Shown piece by piece: positions 1 to 3,274 of a stretch of 8,353 nt of DNA. Position 1 is the stretch's first letter. Every line of letters begins with the position of its first letter. This DNA is from Candidatus Borrarchaeota archaeon (GTDB lineage Archaea; Asgardarchaeota; Sifarchaeia; Borrarchaeales; Borrarchaeaceae), in contig JAEORY010000160.1 of assembly GCA_016840645.1 (NCBI GenBank), positions 1-8,353 on the forward strand, read 5' to 3'. Under the pieces are notes generated by a model that saw nothing but the letters and a program-made list of their open reading frames with translations, was not told where the DNA came from and ran no database searches. Made by a program: the position numbers and the translations under genes.

Positions 1-235
1 ATAGCGTATTCAAAGGTTGGTTATCTGTTTTTGTTTTATAGACCACAAGACGATTGTCTTCAATGAAGACATTATGGAAGTTTTTATCAAAACCTAAATA
101 ACGAAGCAGGTCTTTAACCTTTTCATTAAATACCAGTCTAACACCATACAATTGTTTTTTGTAGATCTCATCATATTCCTTCTCTTCTTTTTCCAATTTT
201 TCAATCTCTTTACTCCATTCCTCCTCTAATTCCAT
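1..235 (-). CDS. Unknown soluble charged protein, C-terminal part outside window
   Basis: This is a partial gene: 78 codons are visible before the reading frame leaves the left edge. The protein opens MELEEEWSKEIEKLEKEEKE, a Glu/Lys-rich stretch of about 30 residues that should form an amphipathic helix or short coiled coil. It continues into a mixed alpha/beta-looking part with segments such as YGVRLVFNEKV and NVFIEDNRLVVYKT. No signal peptide or membrane segment is visible. The ATG lies at 235-233, inside the last codons of the upstream membrane-protein gene. The two genes overlap by 10 nt in different frames, so translational coupling is likely; I see no strong ribosome binding site of its own. 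I do not recognise the family. A partner of the co-transcribed membrane protein is an inference from the overlap only. Confidence 0.7.
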   Translation of the reverse strand, partial: MELEEEWSKEIEKLEKEEKEYDEIYKKQLYGVRLVFNEKVKDLLRYLGFDKNFHNVFIEDNRLVVYKTKTDNQPLNTL

Positions 236-921
236 GATACTTTTTTTAGGGTCAAATTGCCGGCTAATTTCAGATATGAGGACACTTCGCTCTGATACTC
301 CTCCACCCCCATTCTTCTAAAGTACCGTTCGGTAGCAAACGGTCTTTGCTGATGACGTAATCCTTCTCTCGGCAACTCTTCTATTTCTATTACTGAAATT
401 ATTCTGTAGCAGTCCCCAAATAACAACCACGACAGCACACCAATCTTCCCAAACACTTTCTTTTTGAAAGTAATCGCCTGATACTCTACCCTATAAAGCG
501 CATACTCCCCAGAATTCCACATAAGTAGTAGACTGCCTATACCAGTAGCTACACTTACTAACAAGCAGACTCCAAAGTTAATTTCTAGGAGTATGTGTTT
601 GACCACTAAAAATAAGAAAAAAACCAAGGGATGCAATCCTATCGAAAACAACAGCAACTTTGAAAAACTCTCTTTTAGAGTTGCCGCCCTCTTATAACCA
701 AACACCACACATGTACTGCACACCACACTCAACAAATACGTCACATAAAAGTATAAATAGCGAAACAACAGATACCACACCAAATAGCTCAACGAAAAAC
801 CGCCCACATAAAATCCACCTTGCAGATACACCCATGTGAGCCCCATCATCGCTACCATTAATAGGATTACACACCAATAGAATGCATCCTTGAGTGGCGA
901 ATGGCTTGTATCATTTACCAT
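226..921 (-). CDS. Multi-spanning membrane protein of unknown function
   Basis: The product is 231 residues from the preferred ATG. Hydrophobic segments lie at roughly residues 13-32, 43-75 (long enough for two helices), 88-108 and 110-135, with a weaker one near 160-175, giving four to six spans. The last 55 residues are hydrophilic, with basic and acidic runs such as RHQQRPFATERYFRR, and probably face the cytosol. A TTG at 942 would add seven residues. I prefer the ATG at 921 because GGAGGT (complement of 932-937) lies 10 nt upstream of it, and that site would fall inside the coding region if TTG were used. The stop overlaps the start of the next gene, so the two form an operon. Cys and aromatic residues are common in the membrane part. 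I recognise no family motif; a Yip1-like or transporter-like fold is possible but unsupported. Confidence 0.75.
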   Translation of the reverse strand: MVNDTSHSPLKDAFYWCVILLMVAMMGLTWVYLQGGFYVGGFSLSYLVWYLLFRYLYFYVTYLLSVVCSTCVVFGYKRAATLKESFSKLLLFSIGLHPLVFFLFLVVKHILLEINFGVCLLVSVATGIGSLLLMWNSGEYALYRVEYQAITFKKKVFGKIGVLSWLLFGDCYRIISVIEIEELPREGLRHQQRPFATERYFRRMGVEEYQSEVSSYLKLAGNLTLKKVSWN

Positions 922-931
922 ATCGCTCGCG

Positions 932-937
932 ACCTCC
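932..937 (-). promoter_or_regulatory. Ribosome binding site GGAGGT deciding the start of the membrane protein
   Basis: The minus strand reads GGAGGT here, 10 nt before the ATG at 921. It is the best match to the archaeal anti-Shine-Dalgarno sequence in this leader, and it argues against the TTG at 942. Confidence 0.55.
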
Positions 938-990
938 AGCAAGGGTTTGAGTCTATGGTTTTTCGGTACAGTCCGCTACTACTCATCACT

Positions 991-999
991 TTTTTAAAT
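991..999 (-). promoter_or_regulatory. Alternative weak TATA-like site for the membrane-protein operon
   Basis: The minus strand reads AATTTAAAAAAGTG across this point. A start about 26 nt downstream would give a leader of about 45 nt to the ATG at 921. It fits the TATA consensus less well than the site at 1085-1092, but it gives a more usual leader length. The two cannot be told apart by eye. Confidence 0.25.
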
Positions 1000-1061
1000 T
1001 AACCTAATATCCTTCCTTGCTTCCTTAATCGTATCATAACTTCTTAATTCACAGCTGCTTT

Positions 1062-1088
1062 TAAACACCACCAAAATCGCGGTGTTTA
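1062..1088. repeat. Inverted repeat over the TATA box (8-nt arms)
   Basis: TAAACACC at 1062-1069 is the exact complement of GGTGTTTA at 1081-1088, with an 11-nt centre. The right arm covers half of the TATA box, and the left arm lies near the predicted transcription start of the minus-strand operon. It may be a repressor operator, or a hairpin at the 5' end of the transcript. The arm length is modest for AT-rich DNA, so chance is possible. Confidence 0.4.
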
Positions 1089-1092
1089 TATA
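1085..1092 (-). promoter_or_regulatory. TATA box candidate for the membrane-protein operon
   Basis: The minus strand reads GGAGTATATAAACACC, a good archaeal TATA box (TATATAAA) preceded by purines that could serve as a BRE. Transcription would begin near 1060, giving a leader of about 140 nt. The box overlaps the right arm of the inverted repeat 1062-1088, so binding of a protein there could block TBP. Confidence 0.45.
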
Positions 1093-1235
1093 CTCCAATG
1101 CAACTCACAGCTCATCACTTCAGGAACTGACAGCTAATAAACAAGGAAAACGTTTTGAACGAAATTGATAGAAAAATCGATTGCTAAGGAGAATTAAACC
1201 TATTTTAAACCGAATTTAATAACTTTCAGCCCTTG

Positions 1236-1362
1236 TTACTGCGTTTTAGATATGTTTACAGCGTTTTAACCAATCAAATTTCTTACTGCCAATTTGCTGT
1301 AATTCCAACGTTTTTGTTGGTTTTTCAGCGCTTTCGAAGAATTTTCTACCAATACGCTGTAA
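1236..1362. repeat. Cluster of five TTAC(A/T)GC motifs in both orientations
   Basis: Forward copies lie at about 1237-1243 (TTACTGC), 1256-1262 (TTACAGC) and 1283-1289 (TTACTGC). Inverted copies lie at 1296-1302 and 1356-1362 (GCTGTAA). The second and fifth copies extend to a perfect 9-nt inverted pair, TTACAGCGT at 1256-1264 and ACGCTGTAA at 1354-1362. Short stem-forming sequences sit between and just after them: CCAAC/GTTGG around 1305-1320 and GCAAC/GTTGC at 1369-1381. The cluster could be a set of protein binding sites; no known archaeal origin box or regulator site is recognised. Confidence 0.35.
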
Positions 1363-1408
1363 TGTTTAGCAACTTAGTTGCAAAATCATGCATCTCTTTT
1401 CTTCAGCC

Positions 1409-1609
1409 TCATTTATAAATAAGCAACGATAATTTATAAAAAAAATCAAAAATGACCACTATATGGTGAAAAACAAACTTGTATGGGGGAAGTTTAAGAA
1501 AAAGTGGGAGTTCTACACCATTTGTTAAAGAACTTAATGAATCTTCACATAGTAAGTCTTCCAATATCTTCTTTACGCCGTTGTTCTTTAAGATAGAAAC
1601 TTTGCAACG
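1409..1609 (-). other. Open minus-strand frame without a start codon, possibly a gene remnant
   Basis: This frame stays open for 66 codons between a TAA at 1612-1610 and a TGA at 1411-1409. It reads protein-like at first (CKVSILKNNGVKKILEDLL) and becomes hydrophobic at its end (FVFHHIVVIFDFFYKLSLL). It has no ATG or ribosome binding site and follows the broken MazG-like start in another frame. It may be the rest of a frameshifted gene, or just a chance open frame in AT-rich DNA. The hydrophobic end partly comes from T-rich DNA, which lowers its value. No family is recognised. Confidence 0.2.
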
Positions 1610-1649
1610 TTATGCCATAAGAGTTTACCATCTGAAGACTGCAAAACGC

Positions 1650-1712
1650 TCATTCCTTGTAATAAACTAAATACAGCTGCCTCATTAATTGTTGAAATTC
1701 TTTTAGTCGCAA
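1650..1712 (-). pseudogene. Truncated MazG-like gene start
   Basis: A TTG start at 1712 is preceded, 4 nt away, by a perfect GAGGTGA ribosome binding site, and a TATA-like TTTTAAATTC lies about 50 nt upstream. The 20 codons read MRLKEFQQLMRQLYLVYYKE and then meet TGA. The E-F-Q-x-L-M-R-x-L-Y pattern resembles the N-terminus of archaeal MazG-like nucleotide pyrophosphohydrolases, which normally continue for about 100 residues with an EExxE metal-binding motif. That motif is absent in all three downstream frames. The expression signals are intact but the body is lost, so a decayed gene is the best reading. A genuine 20-residue peptide cannot be excluded. The family call is from memory of the motif and is tentative. 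Confidence 0.35.
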
Positions 1713-1716
1713 AAAT

Positions 1717-1723
1717 TCACCTC
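1717..1723 (-). promoter_or_regulatory. Ribosome binding site GAGGTGA before the truncated MazG-like frame
   Basis: The minus strand reads GAGGTGA, a seven-base perfect match to the archaeal anti-Shine-Dalgarno core, placed 4 nt before the TTG at 1712. It is the strongest ribosome binding site in the window and the main reason to treat the short frame behind it as a former gene. Confidence 0.45.
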
Positions 1724-1741
1724 TAATTGTGTTAAAGAAAG

Positions 1742-1805
1742 TTGTTATGGTTAAAGAATTTAAAATCTTTGTAGTAATTATGTAAGTTTAACAATCCCAT
1801 AACAA
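1742..1805. repeat. Inverted repeat TTGTTATGG/CCATAACAA with GTTAAAG repeats in a divergent spacer
   Basis: TTGTTATGG at 1742-1750 and CCATAACAA at 1797-1805 are exact complements, separated by 46 nt. GTTAAAG occurs at 1731-1737, 1750-1756 and 1824-1830, with a further copy at 1524-1530. The repeats sit between two gene starts that point away from each other (minus at 1712, plus at 1832). That placement suits a shared operator for a former divergent pair. The AT-rich composition makes each short repeat individually weak. Confidence 0.35.
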
Positions 1806-1831
1806 TTAAACGAATTAATCAGGTTAAAGTA

Positions 1832-2041
1832 ATGAGTAAAGATCAACTTAATCAATTTTGGCGACAACAAACCTCTTTTCATTAAGATATTTTAAAATTG
1901 ATTTTAAGCACGTTTAATTCTTCAATTGAAGAAGGAGACTTTTTTAACCATAACATTTTTGTAAGATCACTTTCTACAACAATTGTAGAGGCGTTCATAA
2001 AGGCGTTTAATAAAGGTATTTGGACGGATACCTCTATTTGA
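1832..2041 (+). pseudogene. Small unknown frame interrupted by one in-frame TAA
   Basis: An ATG at 1832, with AGGT 7 nt upstream, opens MSKDQLNQFWRQQTSFH and meets TAA at 1883-1885. The same frame then continues for 51 codons to TGA at 2039-2041. That second part reads like an ordinary helical protein, with segments such as DILKLILSTFNSSIEEGD and TTIVEAFIKAFNKG. One nonsense change would turn about 69 sense codons into a broken gene. The opposite strand is also open across 1882-2079 (TTG start, no good ribosome binding site), and I regard that frame as a shadow. No family is recognised. The alternative is plain non-coding DNA. Confidence 0.3.
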
Positions 2042-2060
2042 GTACAGAAACAAAAAGAAA

Positions 2061-2067
2061 TTTTTTT
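2061..2067 (+). terminator. T7 run, possible terminator behind the broken plus-strand frame
   Basis: Seven T residues follow the TGA at 2039-2041 by about 20 nt. Archaeal RNA polymerase stops at such runs without needing a hairpin. It would separate the relic at 1832-2041 from the zinc-ribbon gene. Confidence 0.25.
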
Positions 2068-2130
2068 GAAAAAAGTCAAAATCTATTGTATTTTAACAAA
2101 CTAGATGAAAATCTCTATAAAAAGAAAAAG

Positions 2131-2135
2131 GGTGA
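2131..2135 (+). promoter_or_regulatory. Ribosome binding site GGTGA deciding the zinc-ribbon start
   Basis: GGTGA lies 5 nt before the ATG at 2141. An upstream in-frame ATG at 2105 has no such site and would only add a Lys/Arg-rich dozen residues, so 2141 is preferred. A TATA-like TATAAAAA at 2116-2123 is too close to give a leader containing this site. A promoter nearer 2085-2095 (TTGTATTTTAA) is more compatible. Confidence 0.5.
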
Positions 2136-2140
2136 AGATA

Positions 2141-2464
2141 ATGCGAAAATGCCCTAACTGTGGAAGCACTAGTATTAAAGAAGAAATTGACCGAAGTAAG
2201 ATTATTGGATATTTGCTTCACGAGCCAATCTATGAGAAAACGCTCGTTTGTAAGAACTGTACACATAGATGGAAATCTGGAGAAGAAGCATCGAAGCCTG
2301 CGAGACCATCACCAGAAGAACCAGAATCCCCACCAGAAGAACCAGAACCCCTAATAGAAGAATCTGAATCCCTAATAGAAGAACCAGAATCCCTAATAGA
2401 AGAATCTGAATCCCTAATAGAAGAACCAGAATCCCCACCAGAAGAACCTCCCACAGGAGACTAA
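2141..2464 (+). CDS. Small zinc-ribbon protein with acidic heptad-repeat tail
   Basis: The product is 107 residues. An N-terminal zinc ribbon covers residues 4-44: C4-P-N-C7 and C37-K-N-C40 give a CxxC-x29-CxxC metal site, ending in HRW. Residues 46-60 are a Pro/Glu linker. Residues 61-102 are six tandem 7-residue units of the form P/S-E-S/P-LI/PP-E-E, encoded by 21-nt DNA repeats, and the protein ends EPPTGD. The tail has almost no basic residues, carries over twenty Glu, and is surely disordered or extended. No membrane segment is present. Zinc ribbons of this kind bind nucleic acid or protein, and an acidic tail can mimic DNA or bind basic partners; both are inferences. The gene stands alone, with the T-runs at 2534-2549 as a likely end. 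I do not recognise the family. Confidence 0.7.
   Translation: MRKCPNCGSTSIKEEIDRSKIIGYLLHEPIYEKTLVCKNCTHRWKSGEEASKPARPSPEEPESPPEEPEPLIEESESLIEEPESLIEESESLIEEPESPPEEPPTGD
2321..2446 (+). repeat. Six 21-nt in-frame tandem repeats
   Basis: The units begin at 2321, 2342, 2363, 2384, 2405 and 2426. Units 1 and 6 are identical and encode PESPPEE. Units 3 and 5 are identical and encode SESLIEE. Units 2 and 4 encode PEPLIEE and PESLIEE. The alternation of S- and P-starting units makes a 42-nt higher-order period. Near identity at the DNA level, including third positions, implies recent expansion by slippage or unequal exchange. Length variation between strains is likely. Confidence 0.9.
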
Positions 2465-2533
2465 GGAGACATCTAAAGATTCAGCATGAAGTAGTAAAGA
2501 CAAAAAGGCTAAAATTTCATAAAGACTCATTAC

Positions 2534-2549
2534 TTTTTCACTATTTTTT
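2534..2549 (+). terminator. Double T-run terminator after the zinc-ribbon gene
   Basis: T5 at 2534-2538 and T6 at 2544-2549 lie about 70-85 nt after the TAA of the zinc-ribbon gene. Consecutive U-runs are the usual signal for archaeal RNA polymerase to stop. No hairpin precedes them. Confidence 0.45.
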
Positions 2550-2671
2550 GATATCTTTAGAGTTTCAACCTAAAATTAGTGAAGCAAAAGAAAGCATTAA
2601 GAGAAAATAATAAATTAAGGAAAATCTTCATTCTCGTTGCGAATAATTCTATTGAAAGAGAAGCAGGCAGC

Positions 2672-2693
2672 AGACTGAAGTTTTTTTCAGTCT
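2672..2693. terminator. Perfect 8-bp hairpin with T-rich loop between convergent genes
   Basis: AGACTGAA at 2672-2679 pairs with TTCAGTCT at 2686-2693 around a 6-nt loop. A T7 run at 2681-2687 occupies the loop on the plus strand. The position, about 55 nt behind the Sec61-beta stop, fits a 3' end structure for that transcript and a backstop for the opposite one. Confidence 0.4.
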
Positions 2694-2714
2694 TCTTACT
2701 TTGCGTTAAACTTC

Positions 2715-2738
2715 CTCTCGACTTTCAGTCTTAGAGAG
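2715..2738 (-). terminator. Bulged hairpin just behind the Sec61-beta stop
   Basis: CTCTCGAC at 2715-2722 pairs with GTC at 2728-2730 and GAGAG at 2734-2738, leaving a 3-nt bulge and a 5-nt loop. It begins 9 nt after the Sec61-beta stop codon. It may protect the 3' end of this short mRNA. It is not followed by a long U-run on the minus strand. Confidence 0.35.
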
Positions 2739-2746
2739 TGTCAAAC

Positions 2747-2947
2747 TTAGCCAAATGGTATGATTCCCTCTTGCGACAACTGTGCTATAGTTACTGCAAT
2801 TATGAAAACAATAACCAAAATTATAACTGTTCCAGGGCCAACTTTAATTCCTGGAGCATCATCTTGATAGAATCTTATTAGGCCAGCACTCGCTGAAGGC
2901 ATTGGTGCATCTTTTTTCTTTTTTGATTTCTTAGTTCTGCGTGACAT
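2747..2947 (-). CDS. secG: Preprotein translocase subunit SecG / Sec61-beta
   Basis: The 66-residue protein is the small beta subunit of the archaeal SecYEG (Sec61) channel, which sits beside SecY in the cytoplasmic membrane. It has the family layout. A Lys/Arg-rich cytosolic N-terminus (RRTKKSKKKK, residues 3-12) is followed by the conserved stretch S-A-G-L-I-R-F-Y at about 20-27. Next comes G-I-K-V-G-P at 33-38, and then a single C-terminal membrane helix at about 40-57 (VIILVIVFIIAVTIA). The nine-residue tail after the helix is slightly longer than in many homologues of 50-60 residues. The ATG at 2947 follows a GAGG ten nt upstream and a TATA box. It is a single gene, divergent from DNA polymerase DP2 and convergent with the zinc-ribbon gene. 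secY and secE are not in the window, as is usual for archaea. Confidence 0.93.
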   Translation of the reverse strand: MSRRTKKSKKKKDAPMPSASAGLIRFYQDDAPGIKVGPGTVIILVIVFIIAVTIAQLSQEGIIPFG

Positions 2948-2977
2948 AAAAACTCATCCTCATTTTTAATAACCAGA

Positions 2978-2986
2978 CTTTATAAT
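2978..2986 (-). promoter_or_regulatory. secG: TATA box for Sec61-beta
   Basis: The minus strand reads GGAAAACATTATAAAG, a TATA box with a purine/A-rich BRE-like lead. A start about 26 nt downstream would fall near 2955, leaving a leader of under 10 nt. In that case the GAGG at 2961-2958 would lie outside the mRNA and translation would be nearly leaderless. A slightly earlier start would include it. Confidence 0.5.
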
Positions 2987-3032
2987 GTTTTCCTCATTAC
3001 AAGTTTTGTAAAAATTTGTTTTGCCTTAATAA

Positions 3033-3044
3033 ATTCTTAAGAAT
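3033..3044. repeat. 12-nt perfect palindrome ATTCTTAAGAAT
   Basis: ATTCTTAAGAAT is its own reverse complement and lies about 85 nt upstream of the Sec61-beta start and 100 nt before the DP2 TATA box. It could be a dimeric regulator site serving the divergent pair. In AT-rich DNA a 12-nt palindrome can also arise by chance. Confidence 0.3.
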
Positions 3045-3141
3045 GAAAAGAATAGCCTAAAAAATACCATATTAGTGTTTATAGAATTCTTTTAAAGGGT
3101 TTTGTCGAATTTTTACTGAGAGGGGTTTACGCGACGCTAAG

Positions 3142-3148
3142 TTTATAT
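3142..3148 (+). promoter_or_regulatory. polC: TATA box for DNA polymerase DP2
   Basis: TTTATAT in the context CTAAGTTTATATGTC is the best TATA match upstream of DP2. Transcription would start near 3170 and give a leader of about 100 nt, long for an archaeal gene. The leader holds a hairpin and two tiny reading frames. Confidence 0.5.
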
Positions 3149-3213
3149 GTCTCTTAGGAAAATACATTTTATAGAAATATTTTACTTATTTTCATGTTTT
3201 AACTCACTTTGTT

Positions 3214-3234
3214 ATGAAATGCTCATCATTTCAT
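3214..3234 (+). repeat. 8-bp inverted repeat in the DP2 leader
   Basis: ATGAAATG at 3214-3221 pairs perfectly with CATTTCAT at 3227-3234 around the 5-nt loop CTCAT. It lies about 40 nt upstream of the DP2 start, inside the predicted leader, so it could be an RNA hairpin or a DNA operator downstream of the promoter. Confidence 0.35.
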
Positions 3235-3263
3235 TTGGATGGTGAGATGTGTAAAACAAGGAT

Positions 3264-3267
3264 AGGT
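3264..3267 (+). promoter_or_regulatory. polC: Ribosome binding site AGGT of DNA polymerase DP2
   Basis: AGGT lies 7 nt before the ATG at 3275. A stop codon (TGA at 3269-3271) is in frame directly upstream, so 3275 is the first possible start. A better GGTGAG at 3241-3246 lies 28 nt away, next to two tiny upstream frames. Confidence 0.4.
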
Positions 3268-3274
3268 ATGATCC

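Larger units (their letters stand above)
1093..2130. other. Gene-poor region of about 1 kb with decayed-looking frames and short repeats
   Basis: No intact gene with a ribosome binding site and recognisable product is visible here. Short frames exist on both strands but are interrupted by stops. The items I can single out are entered separately: a TTAC(A/T)GC cluster, a MazG-like gene start, an uninterrupted 66-codon minus frame, an inverted repeat in a divergent spacer, and a plus-strand broken frame. A 10-nt palindrome AAAACGTTTT lies at 1147-1156. The 10-mer CTCATCACTT at 1111-1120 also occurs at 982-991. The composition is strongly AT-rich, and T- and A-runs are frequent. I see no transposase, tRNA or terminal inverted repeat that would define an element. 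Confidence 0.6.
2465..2746. other. Convergent spacer between the zinc-ribbon and Sec61-beta genes
   Basis: No coding frame is supported here. The left half holds T-runs that would end the plus-strand transcript, and the right half holds two hairpins just behind the minus-strand Sec61-beta stop. TTCAGTCTT occurs twice, at 2686-2694 and 2724-2732, once in each hairpin. The middle (about 2560-2665) is plain AT-rich sequence in which I see nothing. Confidence 0.6.
2948..3274. other. Divergent intergenic region between Sec61-beta and DNA polymerase DP2
   Basis: No gene is supported here. The left end holds the minus-strand Sec61-beta promoter, and the right half holds the DP2 TATA box and a long leader. 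Between them lie a 12-nt palindrome at 3033-3044 and AT-rich sequence. The stretch 3110-3140 is relatively GC-rich (GAGAGGGGTTTACGCGACGC) and stands just upstream of the DP2 TATA box, where an activator might bind. I see no RNA gene or C/D box pair. Confidence 0.55.

Noticed and set aside
692..877. 61-codon minus-strand frame
   Set aside because: It lies entirely inside the membrane-protein gene in another frame and has no ribosome binding site.
1233..1418. 61-codon plus-strand frame
   Set aside because: There is no ribosome binding site, the start codon is weak, and the Phe/Tyr/Leu-rich translation is what T-rich DNA gives. The opposite strand reads as more protein-like.
1479..1670. 63-codon plus-strand frame
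   Set aside because: It has a TTG start without a ribosome binding site and an unrecognised translation. It lies antisense to the MazG-like stub and the open minus frame.
1882..2079. 65-codon minus-strand frame
   Set aside because: It has a TTG start, no convincing ribosome binding site and a low-complexity opening (FFKKISFCFC). The plus-strand frame here reads more like a protein, so I treat this as its shadow.
943..2104. Insertion sequence or integrated element
   Set aside because: I found no transposase or integrase, no long terminal inverted repeats and no target-site duplication. Only short repeats typical of AT-rich DNA are present.
2321..2446. CRISPR-like array
   Set aside because: The units are directly adjacent, have no spacers, and are in frame inside a coding gene.
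2202..2454. Antisense and out-of-frame open frames across the 21-nt repeats
   Set aside because: Repeats whose length is a multiple of three keep several frames open automatically. Only the plus frame with the zinc-ribbon head and GGTGA site is credible.
943..3274. tRNA, riboswitch or C/D box RNA in the spacers
   Set aside because: No cloverleaf, T-loop GTTCRA box, paired C and D boxes or known aptamer core was seen on either strand.
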